NCBI RefSeq assembly: GCF_002893625.1
Contig: NZ_PKMZ01000003.1
Coordinates: 310,001 to 374,000, forward strand
Length of the DNA: 64,000 nucleotides
Direction: 5' to 3'
From: Mangrovicella endophytica
GTDB taxonomy: Bacteria; Pseudomonadota; Alphaproteobacteria; Rhizobiales; Rhizobiaceae
Part shown: positions 17,831 to 27,900 of the stretch, piece by piece
Layout: the number at the start of each line of letters is the position of its first letter
How positions within the stretch are numbered: the stretch's first letter is position 1
Notes under the pieces: generated by a model
The model's input: only the letters and a program-made list of their open reading frames with translations
The model's database searches: none
Told to the model about the DNA's origin: nothing
Translations under genes and position numbers: made by a program

Positions 17831-18534
17831 TGGAACCTGTTGACGTGAAGATCTGCGGCCTGAGCGGTCTCGATGCGATCGAGGCGGCGCTGGCGCGTGG
17901 CGCGACGCAGATCGGCTTCGTGCATTTTCCGGCGAGCCCGCGTCACCTCTCGCTGGAAGCAATGGCAGCGCTGCGCCAGGCGGTCGGTGCACGCGCCGAG
18001 ACGGTGGTCGTCACCGTCGACCCCGACGATGCGCTCGTCGATGCCATCGCCACCACCGTGCAGCCGGATTGGCTGCAGCTGCATGGCAGCGAGACGCCTG
18101 AGCGCGTGGCCGAGGTGGCGCGTCGCTCGGGGCTCAAGATCATGAAGGCGCTGCCAGTCGCGGTCGCGGCCGATCTCTCACGCGTGCCGGACTATGCCGC
18201 CGTCGCCGACCGCGTGCTCCTCGATGCCAAGCGGCCAAAGGGCGCTGTCCTGCCCGGCGGCAACGGGGTCGCCTTCGACTGGAGCCTGCTCGGTGGACTG
18301 GATCCCAGTCTCGCCTATGTTCTTTCCGGCGGGCTGGACGCTGCCAATGTCGGCGTTGCGCTGTCCCGCATCCGCCCCTTCGGGATCGACGTGTCGTCGG
18401 GCGTGGAAAGCGCGCCCGGCGTCAAGTCCGTCGACCTCATCCACCGCTTCTTCGACGTCATCGACGCGGCGCGCAGCCTCGGACCGGCCCAAGCCGGCGT
18501 GGCGCAGAGCCCCGCGGCAGGAGTGCAGCCATGA
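17830..18534 (+). CDS. trpF: Phosphoribosylanthranilate isomerase
   Basis: The 234-residue TIM-barrel enzyme of tryptophan synthesis converts phosphoribosylanthranilate to CdRP. It begins with the KICGL motif carrying the catalytic Cys9, has VGFVH-like and VDLNPDD-like substrate segments ([22 protein letters not shown]), and ends with the phosphate-binding [16 protein letters not shown]. It overlaps the trpB start by 4 bases (ATGA, 18531-18534), a classical trp operon arrangement. Confidence 0.96.
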   Translation: MEPVDVKICGLSGLDAIEAALARGATQIGFVHFPASPRHLSLEAMAALRQAVGARAETVVVTVDPDDALVDAIATTVQPDWLQLHGSETPERVAEVARRSGLKIMKALPVAVAADLSRVPDYAAVADRVLLDAKRPKGAVLPGGNGVAFDWSLLGGLDPSLAYVLSGGLDAANVGVALSRIRPFGIDVSSGVESAPGVKSVDLIHRFFDVIDAARSLGPAQAGVAQSPAAGVQP

Positions 18535-19754
18535 ACCAGCCTCTGACCCCGAATTCCTTCCGCACCGGACCGGATGAGGAAGGCCGCTTCGGCCTTTATG
18601 GCGGCCGCTTCGTCGCCGAGACGCTGATGCCGCTGATCCTCGACCTCGAGCGCGCCTGGAAAGAGGCGCGGGTCGACCCCGACTACAAGGGCGAACTCAC
18701 CAGTCTTGCGACGCATTATGTCGGCCGTCCGTCGGCGCTCTACCACGCCGAGCGGCTCAGCCAGCATTTCGGCGGCGCTCAAGTCTACTTCAAGCGCGAG
18801 GAGCTGAACCACACCGGCTCCCATAAGATCAACAACTGCATCGGCCAGATCCTGCTCGCCAAGAAGATGGGCAAAACGCGGATCATCGCCGAGACCGGTG
18901 CCGGCCAGCACGGGGTCGCGACGGCGACGGTCTGCGCACGATTCGGCCTGCCCTGCGTCATCTTCATGGGCGCGACCGACGTCGAGCGCCAGAAGCCCAA
19001 CGTCTTCCGCATGAAGCTGCTCGGTGCCGAGGTGCGCGCCGTCACGGCCGGCGCGGGCACGCTGAAGGACGCCATGAACGAGGCGCTGCGCGACTGGGTG
19101 ACCAATGTCGCGGACACCTACTATCTCATCGGCACGGCCGCCGGCCCGCATCCCTATCCGGAAATGGTCCGCGAGCTGCAGTCGGTGATCGGCACCGAGA
19201 CGCGCCAGCAGATGCTGGAGGATACCGGCAAGCTACCGGATGCGGTGGTCGCCTGCGTTGGCGGCGGCTCCAATGCCATCGGCATGTTCCACGCCTTCCT
19301 CGACGATCCGGATGTGGCGATCTATGGCGCCGAGGCGGCTGGCCACGGGCTCGATGTGCCGAACGGCCACGCCGCCTCGATGAGCGGCGGGCGCCCCGGC
19401 GTTCTCCATGGCAACCGCACCTATCTCCTGCAGGACGAGAACGGTCAGATCCTGGAAGGCCATTCGATCTCCGCCGGCCTCGACTATCCCGGCGTCGGGC
19501 CGGAGCATTCCTGGCTGAAGGATTCGGGCCGGGTGAACTACGTGCCGGTAACAGACGCCGAGGCGATGGAAGCCTTCCATCTCTGCACGCGCTTCGAGGG
19601 CATCATCCCGGCGCTGGAATCGGCACATGGCCTCGCCCATGTCGCCAAGCTCGCGCCGACGATGCGGCCCGACCAGTCGATCGTGCTCTGCCTGTCCGGC
19701 CGCGGCGACAAGGACGTCCACACCGTGGCCGCGTCAATGGGGCTGGAGCTCTGA
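18531..19754 (+). CDS. trpB: Tryptophan synthase beta subunit
   Basis: The 407-residue PLP enzyme condenses indole with serine. The PLP lysine is Lys99 in [13 protein letters not shown], the Glu of the active site is in [13 protein letters not shown], and the phosphate loop is [10 protein letters not shown]. The length matches the standard TrpB1 family. It is coupled to trpF by a 4-base overlap. Unlike the usual trpBA order, the next gene is cutA, not trpA. Confidence 0.97.
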   Translation: MNQPLTPNSFRTGPDEEGRFGLYGGRFVAETLMPLILDLERAWKEARVDPDYKGELTSLATHYVGRPSALYHAERLSQHFGGAQVYFKREELNHTGSHKINNCIGQILLAKKMGKTRIIAETGAGQHGVATATVCARFGLPCVIFMGATDVERQKPNVFRMKLLGAEVRAVTAGAGTLKDAMNEALRDWVTNVADTYYLIGTAAGPHPYPEMVRELQSVIGTETRQQMLEDTGKLPDAVVACVGGGSNAIGMFHAFLDDPDVAIYGAEAAGHGLDVPNGHAASMSGGRPGVLHGNRTYLLQDENGQILEGHSISAGLDYPGVGPEHSWLKDSGRVNYVPVTDAEAMEAFHLCTRFEGIIPALESAHGLAHVAKLAPTMRPDQSIVLCLSGRGDKDVHTVAASMGLEL

Positions 19755-19780
19755 GCACGCTGCTTGACGGCCTATACTGA

Positions 19781-20146
19781 ATGGCGGCCCTCGACATCAC
19801 GGTCACCTGTCCGGATGCCGCGAGCGCTCGTCTCATTGCGCGAGCCCTGATCGAGCGGCGCCTTGCCGCCTGCTGCCAGATCGGAGCGCCGGTGGACAGC
19901 GTCTTTCGCTGGCAGGGCACGGTCGAGGAAGCCCGCGAGGTGCCGCTGACGATCAAGACGCGCGAGGCTCTCTTCGACCACGTGGCTGCGGCAATCCGGG
20001 AGCTGCACCCCTACGAGACGCCGGCGATCACCGGACATCCAGCCGTGGCGGACGCCCCGACCTTGAGCTGGATCGAAGAGGCCTGTATCGCCTCGACTGA
20101 CAGTTCCGCCCCGCTGACCGCCGACCTTTCGAAAGCGCCCTCATGA
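19781..20146 (+). CDS. cutA: Divalent-cation tolerance protein CutA
   Basis: The 121-residue protein is a CutA1-type trimeric ferredoxin-like fold. The signature segments are [34 protein letters not shown] and HPYETPAI, all present in order. The family is implicated in copper tolerance in E. coli and in protein anchoring in eukaryotes; its molecular role remains open. It sits between trpB and trpA, starts 26 bases after trpB and overlaps trpA by 4 bases (20143-20146), so it is translated as part of the trp operon. Confidence 0.93.
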   Translation: MAALDITVTCPDAASARLIARALIERRLAACCQIGAPVDSVFRWQGTVEEAREVPLTIKTREALFDHVAAAIRELHPYETPAITGHPAVADAPTLSWIEEACIASTDSSAPLTADLSKAPS

Positions 20147-20979
20147 CCAAACGCATCGAGAACCGTTTCAGCGCGCTGAAGGGTGAAGGGCGGCCAGCGC
20201 TGGTGACGTTTTTGATGGCGGGCGACCCGGACGGCGAGACGGCGTTCGAGATCATGCGCGCGCTGCCGGGCGCCGGCGCCGATCTGATCGAGCTCGGCAT
20301 GCCCTTCTCCGATCCGATGGCCGACGGCCCGGCGATCCAGAAGGCGGGCCTGCGGGCGCTTGCCGGCGGCGAGACGCTGAAGAAGACGCTTGCGACCGTC
20401 GCCCGCTTCCGCGAGAGCGACACTGACACGCCAGTCATCCTGATGGGCTACTTCAACCCGATCTATGTCTACGGCGTCGACGCCTTCCTTGACGATGCGC
20501 TGGCTGCGGGCGTCGATGGGCTGATCGTCGTCGACCTGCCGCCGGAGATGGACTCCGAACTCTGCAAGCCGGCGCTCGACGCGGGGCTGAGCTTCATCCG
20601 CCTGGCGACGCCGACGACCGACGAGAAGCGCCTGCCGGCGGTGCTGCAGAACACTTCGGGCTTCGTCTACTATGTCTCGATCACCGGCATAACCGGCTCA
20701 GCCGCACCGGACGCGGGCAAGGTCGGCGGCGCCGTCCAGCGCATCAAGGCGCAGACGGATCTGCCGGTCTGCGTCGGCTTCGGCGTGCGCACCGGCGAGC
20801 AGGCTCGCGCCATCGCGGCCGTTGCCGACGGTGTCGTCGTCGGCTCGGCGCTCGTCTCGGCCCTGGAGGCATCCCTCGATGCGAAGGGCGCGGCAGGTAC
20901 CGGCTCGGCCGAAGCGGTGCTCTCCATCGTGCGCGATCTTGCCGCCGGCGTGAGAGCCGCCCGCCTTGCCACGGCCTGA
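20143..20979 (+). CDS. trpA: Tryptophan synthase alpha subunit
   Basis: The 278-residue TIM-barrel subunit cleaves indole-3-glycerol phosphate and channels indole to TrpB. The catalytic Glu50 and Asp61 lie in [20 protein letters not shown]; the SITGITG loop and [10 protein letters not shown] phosphate site are intact. It starts inside the last codons of cutA, which separates it from trpB by about 390 bases. A large nested hairpin follows the gene. Confidence 0.96.
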   Translation: MTKRIENRFSALKGEGRPALVTFLMAGDPDGETAFEIMRALPGAGADLIELGMPFSDPMADGPAIQKAGLRALAGGETLKKTLATVARFRESDTDTPVILMGYFNPIYVYGVDAFLDDALAAGVDGLIVVDLPPEMDSELCKPALDAGLSFIRLATPTTDEKRLPAVLQNTSGFVYYVSITGITGSAAPDAGKVGGAVQRIKAQTDLPVCVGFGVRTGEQARAIAAVADGVVVGSALVSALEASLDAKGAAGTGSAEAVLSIVRDLAAGVRAARLATA

Positions 20980-21003
20980 CGGAAAGGCCATGTGAAGCCG
21001 AAC

Positions 21004-21040
21004 GGCCGGAGGGGCGGCATCAGCCGCCGGCACTCCGGCC
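21004..21040 (+). terminator. Nested GC hairpin between trpA and accD
   Basis: The outer stem GGCCGGAG (21004-21011) pairs with CTCCGGCC (21033-21040), and the inner stem GGCGGC / GCCGCC closes an ATCA loop. There is no U tract. It could end most trp transcripts or mark an RNA processing point before accD. Confidence 0.45.
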
Positions 21041-21101
21041 CGGCATGATGCCGTGGCGCTTAATCCTGCCGCGGCCCGATCAACGCAACGGGAAGACCGT
21101 C

Positions 21102-22031
21102 GTGAACTGGATCACCAACTACGTCCGCCCGAAGCTATCGAGCCTTCTGGCGCCGCGCGAGGTTCCCGAGAACCTCTGGATCAAGTGCCCTGAAACCGGC
21201 GAGATGGTCTTCCACAAGGACCTCGAGGCCAATCAGTGGGTCATCCCGGCGTCCGGCTTCCACATGCGCATCGGCGCGAAGGACCGGCTGGCCTCCTTCT
21301 TCGATGGTGGCGAGTACGAGACGATCGAGCTGCCGAAGGTGCCGGTGGATCCGCTGAAGTTCCGCGACGAGCGGCGCTACGTCGATCGCCTGAAGGATTC
21401 GCGCAGCAAGACCAACCTCGAGGACGCCGTGCTCGTCGGCACCGGGTCGATCGAGTCGCTGCCGATCGTCGCGGCGGTGCAGGACTTCTCCTTCATGGGC
21501 GGTTCGCTCGGCATGGCGGCCGGCGAGGCGATCGTGACGGCGGCCGAGACGGCGGTCGCGCGCCATCGCCCGCTTGTGCTGTTCGCCGGCTCCGGGGGCG
21601 CGCGCATGCAGGAGGGCATCCTGTCGCTGATGCAGATGCCGCGCACCACCATCGCCGTGCAGATGGTGAAGGAGGCGGGGCTTCCCTACATCGTCGTCCT
21701 CACCAACCCGACCACCGGCGGTGTCACGGCGTCCTACGCCATGCTGGGCGACGTGCATATCGCCGAGCCGGGCGCGCTGATCGGCTTTGCCGGCCCGCGC
21801 GTCATCGAGCAGACGATCCGCGAGAAGCTTCCCGAGGGCTTTCAGCGTTCCGAGTACCTGATGGAGCACGGCATGGTGGACATGGTCGTCCACCGGCACG
21901 AGTTGAAGAAGAAGATCGCGACGCTTCTGAAGATTCTCACCCGCTCGGACGTCGGCGCGGCCGTGCTTCCGCTCGGCGAGCCGCCGGTTGGCGAGGTGGT
22001 TACGCCGGTCACTACGGGCGAGGCGGCCTGA
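21102..22031 (+). CDS. accD: Acetyl-CoA carboxylase carboxyltransferase subunit beta
   Basis: The 309-residue subunit transfers carboxyl from biotin to acetyl-CoA for fatty acid synthesis. The crotonase-fold motifs are present: [28 protein letters not shown] and [17 protein letters not shown]. The GTG at 21102 ([12 protein letters not shown]) is the best start: GGAAG precedes it and rhizobial AccD proteins begin the same way. The N-terminal zinc ribbon of E. coli AccD needs four Cys, but the whole protein here has one Cys (in [12 protein letters not shown]), so the metal site is lost while the fold segment remains. It follows trpA and precedes folC, a widely conserved rhizobial order. Confidence 0.95.
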   Translation: MNWITNYVRPKLSSLLAPREVPENLWIKCPETGEMVFHKDLEANQWVIPASGFHMRIGAKDRLASFFDGGEYETIELPKVPVDPLKFRDERRYVDRLKDSRSKTNLEDAVLVGTGSIESLPIVAAVQDFSFMGGSLGMAAGEAIVTAAETAVARHRPLVLFAGSGGARMQEGILSLMQMPRTTIAVQMVKEAGLPYIVVLTNPTTGGVTASYAMLGDVHIAEPGALIGFAGPRVIEQTIREKLPEGFQRSEYLMEHGMVDMVVHRHELKKKIATLLKILTRSDVGAAVLPLGEPPVGEVVTPVTTGEAA

Positions 22032-22065
22032 GCCGCCGACCTTCACTCGGGCAGCGCGATCCACG

Positions 22066-23394
22066 ATGACAGAGCTCGCCACGGCCGAGATCGAAAGCCT
22101 GATGCTGCGCCACCCGAAGGGCTTCGATCTGGAGCTCGGCCGCATCCGCGCCCTCCTGGCCGCCCTGGGCGAGCCACAGACGCGGCTGCCGCCGGCGATC
22201 CATGTCGCCGGCACCAATGGCAAAGGCTCGGTGGTCGCCTTCTGCCGTGCCATCCTGGAGGCGGACGGGCGGTCCGTCCACGTCCACACCTCGCCGCATC
22301 TCGTCCACTGGCACGAGCGCTACCGCCTCGGCCGCTTGAACGGCCGTGGCTCGCTCGTCGAGGACGCGGTGCTGGCGGATGCGGTCGCGCGCGCGGCAAA
22401 GGCCAATGGCGACCGTCCGATCACCGTCTTCGAGATTCTCACCGCCGTCACCTTCCTTCTGTTCAGCGAGCATCCTGCCGATGCGGCGCTGGTCGAGGTG
22501 GGGCTTGGCGGGCGGTTCGATGCGACCAATGTGATGGAGCGACCCGCCGCGAGCGTCGTGACCTCCGTGTCGCTCGACCATCAGTCCTATCTCGGCGACC
22601 GCGTCGAGCTGATCGCGGCGGAAAAGGCCGGCATCCTGAAGCGCGGCGTTCCCGCCATCATCGGCCAGCAGGGGGAAGCGGCGGCGATGGACGTCCTGAA
22701 GTCGACCGCCGATCGCATCGGTGCGCCGCTCACCGTCTACGGCGAGGACTTCTTCGCCTTCGAGGAGCACCGGCGGCTGGTCTATCAGGACGATCAGGGC
22801 CTGCTCGATCTGCCGCTGCCGCGCCTGCCGGGGCGCCACCAGCTCGTCAATGCCGCCACCGCTATCGCGACGCTGCGCCACGCCGGCTTCGGCCCGACTG
22901 ACGCGGCGATCGAAGCGGGGATCCTGCAGGCGGAGTGGCCGGGGCGGCTGCAGCGCATCACCGTCGGTCCATTGGTCGAGATGGCGCCGCCCGGCACGGA
23001 GATCTGGCTCGATGGCGGCCACAATCCAGGCGCCGCCGCGGTGATCGCGGAAACGATCGCGGATATGGAGGACAAGGTCCAGCGGCCCCTCTATCTCGTC
23101 GTCGGGATGATCAACACCAAGGATCCCGTCGGCTTCTTCAAGGCCTTTGCCGGGATGGCCCGGCACGTGTTCACGGTGCCGATCCGCTCGTCGGAGGCCG
23201 GCCTTCATCCGGAGGGGCTCGTCGAGGCCGCTGCCGAAGCCGGGCTCGACGCCGATGCCTGCGACAGCGTCGAGGCTGCGGTGAGAGCGATCGCATCGAT
23301 GGGCGATGGCGATCCGGCGCCGCGCATCCTGATCTGCGGGTCGCTCTACCTCGTCGGCGACGTCCTTGCTCTCAGCGGCCTTGCGCCTCGCTGA
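22066..23394 (+). CDS. folC: Bifunctional dihydrofolate synthase / folylpolyglutamate synthase
   Basis: The 442-residue Mur-ligase-family enzyme adds glutamate to dihydropteroate and folates. It shows the ATP loop VAGTNGKGSVV, the HTSPHLVHWHERYR folate segment, the EVGLGGRFDATN motif and LDGGHNPGAAA near the C-terminal domain. The ATG at 22066 gives the family start. It follows accD by 34 bases and probably belongs to the same transcript, which ends at a strong terminator. Confidence 0.95.
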   Translation: MTELATAEIESLMLRHPKGFDLELGRIRALLAALGEPQTRLPPAIHVAGTNGKGSVVAFCRAILEADGRSVHVHTSPHLVHWHERYRLGRLNGRGSLVEDAVLADAVARAAKANGDRPITVFEILTAVTFLLFSEHPADAALVEVGLGGRFDATNVMERPAASVVTSVSLDHQSYLGDRVELIAAEKAGILKRGVPAIIGQQGEAAAMDVLKSTADRIGAPLTVYGEDFFAFEEHRRLVYQDDQGLLDLPLPRLPGRHQLVNAATAIATLRHAGFGPTDAAIEAGILQAEWPGRLQRITVGPLVEMAPPGTEIWLDGGHNPGAAAVIAETIADMEDKVQRPLYLVVGMINTKDPVGFFKAFAGMARHVFTVPIRSSEAGLHPEGLVEAAAEAGLDADACDSVEAAVRAIASMGDGDPAPRILICGSLYLVGDVLALSGLAPR

Positions 23395-23431
23395 GGGTGC
23401 GACCGACCCGAACGGGTAATCCCGATACGAA

Positions 23432-23457
23432 AAAGCCCGGCATGAGAGCCGGGCTTT
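23432..23457. terminator. Bidirectional terminator between folC and trxA
   Basis: The perfect 10-bp stem AAAGCCCGGC / GCCGGGCTTT closes a 6-base loop (ATGAGA) and is flanked by an A run on the left and TTT on the right. The two genes converge here, so it serves both. Confidence 0.85.
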
Positions 23458-23485
23458 GCGATTCACGTGAAACGACAGAGCACGC

Positions 23486-23806
23486 TCAGGCGGCAGCGCC
23501 CTTGATCCAGTCGACAAGCTTCGACTTCGGCGCGGCACCCACCTGCACGGCAGCCGGCTCGCCATTCTTGAACAACATCAGCGTGGGGATCGAGCGGACG
23601 CCGAACTGCGCGGCGATGTCCGGGTTCTCGTCGATGTTGAGCTTGACGATCTCGACCGCGCTCATCTCGTTGGAGATCTCCTCCAGGCTGGGTGCGATCA
23701 TCTTGCACGGACCGCACCACTCGGCCCAGAAGTCGACGACGACCGGCTTGGCGTTGTCGAGGACGTCCGACTTGAAACTGTTGCTGTCGATCTTCTTCGT
23801 GGCCAT
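23486..23806 (-). CDS. trxA: Thioredoxin
   Basis: The 106-residue cytosolic disulfide reductase has the redox motif WCGPC (Cys31, Cys34), the buried Asp in VVDFWAEW and the cis-Pro in RSIPTLMLF. The length is that of a plain thioredoxin with no extra domain. In related rhizobia trxA sits directly between folC and addA on the same side as addA; here two unknown genes intervene. Confidence 0.97.
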   Translation of the reverse strand: MATKKIDSNSFKSDVLDNAKPVVVDFWAEWCGPCKMIAPSLEEISNEMSAVEIVKLNIDENPDIAAQFGVRSIPTLMLFKNGEPAAVQVGAAPKSKLVDWIKGAAA

Positions 23807-23976
23807 GGGAGGCTCCTTGGGAGGCGTTCAGGTTCTTAGGTAGAAGGCCAACTGAGCCAAATCAAGCTGAGGGGCGTGAACGCAGCGGTCGGCGGATCGG
23901 CTTCCTTGACACGCACCATGCTCAGTGATCCTGTAGGTGATGCAGCTGCTGGTTGTTGCCGAGCTCGGGTGCTGTC

Positions 23977-24363
23977 ATGCTTCGGGATGGTCGCTTCTTT
24001 CGTGCGATGCCGCCTCAGCGGCGCTTGCGGGTCTTTGTGGCTGCAGTCCTCTGGCTCGCCGCGCTTCTGAGCCTTGGCTTTCTCTCTTCGGCGGCGTTCG
24101 CGCAGGCTGGCTATGAGCGGCCCGTCAATCCGGGAGGGGGCGAAGCGTCGTCGTCACCACCGCCGGGCGATGCCGCCAGTGCAGAAAAGAAGGCCGTCGA
24201 CGACTGCCTTAGGCAGTGGGAACTCAGACCGGACGCCGCAGCGATGGAACGCTTCATCCGAGCCTACTGTGGCCAAGAGAAGGTCCTTGACCCCGGGAAC
24301 CCGACGGCATCCACCGATCCGCTGCTCGAACGTGGCGACCTCGTCCTCGCTCCGCCGGTGTGA
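23977..24363 (+). CDS. Small exported protein of unknown function
   Basis: The protein has 128 residues. A basic N terminus and a long hydrophobic core (VFVAAVLWLAALLSLGFL) end at an AFAQA cleavage site, so it is exported. The mature part opens with a Pro/Gly/Ser-rich spacer and then a short helical domain with two Cys (DDCLRQWE and RAYCGQ). No family is recognised. Start choice is uncertain: the ATG at 23977 is used, but the ATG at 24007 is also possible. It is divergent from trxA and close to the next unknown gene, which suggests a two-gene unit. Confidence 0.6.
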   Translation: MLRDGRFFRAMPPQRRLRVFVAAVLWLAALLSLGFLSSAAFAQAGYERPVNPGGGEASSSPPPGDAASAEKKAVDDCLRQWELRPDAAAMERFIRAYCGQEKVLDPGNPTASTDPLLERGDLVLAPPV

Positions 24364-24405
24364 GCCTGTGCAAACTCGCTTCGTCGAACCCTCCGGGATA
24401 GCGCG

Positions 24406-24903
24406 ATGCCGCTCCTGATGGACTGGCTCCTGATCGTTGCCGCCTCGGCGCTGGTCTTCTGGCTGCCGCTCACCTTCCTCACACCGGCGGAGCAGCGATG
24501 GCCGGCCTTGCTCGTCTTCGTCGGTCTTGCGGCGCTCGCCACGACGGCAGGTATGACCGGAGGCCTGAGCCGCGTCGGCGTCGTCGGCAACATCATCTCC
24601 GCCACGCTGGGGCTGATGGGTGGTCTAGCGGCCTATCTCTTCGCCAGTGACCGTTCCAAGGGCAGCATCGTCTCGATCTGCGCCGCGGTATTTTCGCTCG
24701 CCCTCTTCGCGTCCTATTTCGACGCCGCGGGACGACGGGCCAAGCCGGAGCGCTACGCCTACTGGCGAGGCGAGTGCATGCGCATCTACACCGACGAGAA
24801 GCTGCTGACGCAGCCTCTCACCTCTATGGTGGCCGACCGGTCCTTCGGCGATATCTGCGCAAGGGTATTCGCCACCGAGCGAGACCTTCTGATCGGTCGC
24901 TAA
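24406..24903 (+). CDS. Multi-pass membrane protein of unknown function
   Basis: The 165-residue protein has three to four hydrophobic segments (about 5-27, 32-50, 60-80 and 85-105) followed by a soluble C-terminal part with two Cys (GECMRIY and GDICARV). No recognisable family motif is present. It follows the small exported protein gene by 42 bases and converges on addA, whose stop lies 47 bases away. A short CCCC/GGGG hairpin (about 24906-24920) lies after the stop. Confidence 0.65.
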   Translation: MPLLMDWLLIVAASALVFWLPLTFLTPAEQRWPALLVFVGLAALATTAGMTGGLSRVGVVGNIISATLGLMGGLAAYLFASDRSKGSIVSICAAVFSLALFASYFDAAGRRAKPERYAYWRGECMRIYTDEKLLTQPLTSMVADRSFGDICARVFATERDLLIGR

Positions 24904-24950
24904 GACCCCTGCTTCGGGGCAACCGCGAGGGCTGTCCTGCCGAGGCTGGA

Positions 24951-27900
24951 TCAGGCCGCCTTCTCGAGCTTCCGCGCCCGCGCCGCCAGGGCCGCTTCCA
25001 TCACTTCTCCCGGCACCGGGATGGGCGTCGGCCCTTCGGTGAAGAGCAGCAGCGCCTCGATCGTACGGCCGGGATAGAGCGGCTGCAGGAGCGCCCGGTA
25101 GAGGGCGAGCTGCAGGATGTGAGGCTGCGGCACTGTTTCGAGCGTCGTTGGCGCCGGGCGATTGGTCTTGTAGTCGACGATCGTCACGACCTCCTCGGTG
25201 ACCGCCATCCGGTCGACTGTGCCGGAAACCGGATAGAACCGCTCGCCGAGAACGACTTGGCCTGCAACGGAGACCTCGGCGCGGCTGCCCGGCGCAAAGA
25301 GAGCCGCGAAATGCGGAGCGTCGAGGACCGCCAGGACCTGGTCCAGCATCGCCTCCCGCGCCTCCGCCGCAAACCCGCCGGCGGACGCTGCAAGGTAATG
25401 TTCGCCGGCCGTTCGACGCTCCTGCGGCGTAAGCTCCGGCAAAACCTGCAGCAGGCGGTGGACGAGCCGGCCGCGCTGAATGGCCTGAGACGGCTCCATC
25501 GCGGCGGGATCGCCGAGCACGGGCGAGACATAGCCGGCAGCGGCTGCGGCAAGCACGTCCTCTTCCCTGTCCAGCAGCGCCGCGCCGCCGGCCGAGGACG
25601 GCGTCAGCGGCCGCGGCGGCAGCACTTCGGGCGGCAGCGGGGCGAGTTCGATCCGGCGCCCGCCGCGGTACGTCGCGTCCTCGCGGCCATCGACAGCCGT
25701 CCTGGCGCCACTGCCACCAGTGTTCGCCGCGCCATCGATTGCGGCTGCTGAATCCGGCTCGGCCGAGCCGAACCGCCAGGCGACCCGCTTTCCCTCGGGA
25801 TCAAGGATTTCGCGGCAGGTGCCGCCGACGGCCGCCTCGACGCGCTGCAGCCAGCTGTCGGCATGCGGCCCCCTGACGCCGGCCGTGCCGCAGACGACGA
25901 GCCGGTCAGCCGCGCGCGTCATGCCGACATAGAGAAGCCGCCGGTATTCGTCCTCGGCGCGGTTCTTCTCCCGCTCGCGCAGCGCAGCCACCGCCCCGTT
26001 CTCCAGCGGCTTGGCCGCCCGCCAGAGGAAGCCCGGCTGCTGCCCGGGATAGAGGCCGGGCATGTCCTCCCACTCCATCAGCCGCGCACCATGGGTGTGC
26101 GAAGAGGGGGCCGAGCCGGGATCGACCAGGAAGACCACCGGTGCCTCCAGTCCCTTGGAGGCGTGTATGGTCATGATCCGCACCTCGTCCTTGCCGTGCT
26201 CCATCTCGCGCTTGATCTCGGGCGGCGAGGCTGCGAGCGTTTCGAGGAACGCGTCGAGCCCGGTGCGTCCGGCGCGCTCCTCCGCGAGCGCCAGATCGAG
26301 AAAGGCGTCCAGTACCTCGCCGGCGTCATGGCCGAGCCGCTCGATCAGCTTGCGGCGGCCCCCGTCCGGCCCGAGTACACGGGCGTAGAAGTCGAAAACC
26401 GGCTCGAAACCGGCGCGGTCGCGTAAGCTCTCCAGGCGAGTGAAGGCGTTCGCGGCCTTGGCGAGCAGCGCCGCCTCCGCCGTCGTCGCCACGGCCGCCG
26501 ACTGGATGCGCGCAGGCCCTTCTGCGCCGGCCAGCCGGCGGAGCCCAAGATAAAGCCCTTCGTCGCGGTGGCGGGAGAGCGCCAGCGCCATCAGCTCGTC
26601 GTCGCTGAAGCCGAAGAGCGGACTTTTCAGCACCGCCGCGAGCGAAAGATCGTCCTCGGCATTGGCGACCGTGCGCCCGAGCGCGATCAGGTCCTGCACC
26701 GCGATGTGGTCGGTGATCACCAGCCGATCGGCACCGGCAACAGCGATGCGGACGTCGCGCAGCGCCCGGTTCATCGCCTCGACGAAGCCGCTGCGCTTGC
26801 GCACGAGGATCAGCACGTCGCCGGGTGTGATCGCGCGCACCACGCCCTTGTGGCGGACGGGCTGGCCGATCCAGTCGCGGATCGTCGCGGCAATGCGCTG
26901 GGCGAGGCGATTGGCCGGCGCGTTCTCCGGCTGGACGTCCAGCGGCGTCAGCCAGTCCCGCGGCTCGGCCACGCTTTCCGCCTGGACCACCGGCCAGATC
27001 TCGACGAGGCCGGGCTCGGCGCCGCGGGCACTCTCATGCACCGGCGCTTCACCGTCCGATGACAGGCCGCGGCGGTTCGACGGATCGGCGAAGACGGCGT
27101 CGACCGCCTGCAGCACGTCCGCGGCAGAGCGGAAGGACTGATGCAGCGCCACTTGGCGGAACGTCAGTGCGGCCTCGGCCGCGCGCCGTTCGAGGTCGCG
27201 CCGCTCGCCGGCGAACATGGCTGGCGAAGCGCCCTGAAAGGAGTAGATCGACTGCTTCTCGTCGCCGACGGCAAAGACGGTCCGCACGCCCGGGCGGGCC
27301 GAGGCGCCGGCGAAGAACTCCTCCACCAGCTGGCGCATCACCTGCCACTGTCGTGGGCTGGTATCCTGCGCCTCATCGATCAGCACGTGGTCGATGCCCT
27401 GGTCGAGCTTGTAGTGCACCCATGACGAGGCTTCCGAGCGCGACAGGAGGTCGGCGGTGCGCACGATCAGGTCCTCAAAGTCGAGCCGGCCGCGGCGCCG
27501 CTTCAGAGCCGCATAATCCGTCTCCAGCCGATCGGCGATGACGAGAGCGGCGCGGCTCGCCCGGAACAGGCGGAGTGAAGCAAGCCGCTCCTGCAGCTCA
27601 AGGCAACGTTCGCCGGCGCGGGCGAGCCGCTCCTCGATATCGGGCACGGCCGCCGCCACAGCCTTGGTGGCAAAGCCGCGGATCGAGGCTCGGACCAAGC
27701 CCTTGGAGTCCAGCACCAGCGCGACATAGGCCTCAAACCGTGAGCCGCCCGTGCCACCTTCGGCGAAGGAAGCAAGGCGTGTGGCGAGCTTGCCGTCGCT
27801 GGCCGAGGAACTCGCCGCAGCTGAAGTCGCAAGCGCCCGGCAGCTTTCGGGATCAAGATGTGGGCACGGCCAGACGGTTGACAGCAGCGCCGCCTCGTCC

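Noticed and set aside
22012-23565. Long minus-strand frame opposite folC
   Set aside because: Composition is typical of an antisense shadow, and folC motifs on the plus strand are unambiguous.
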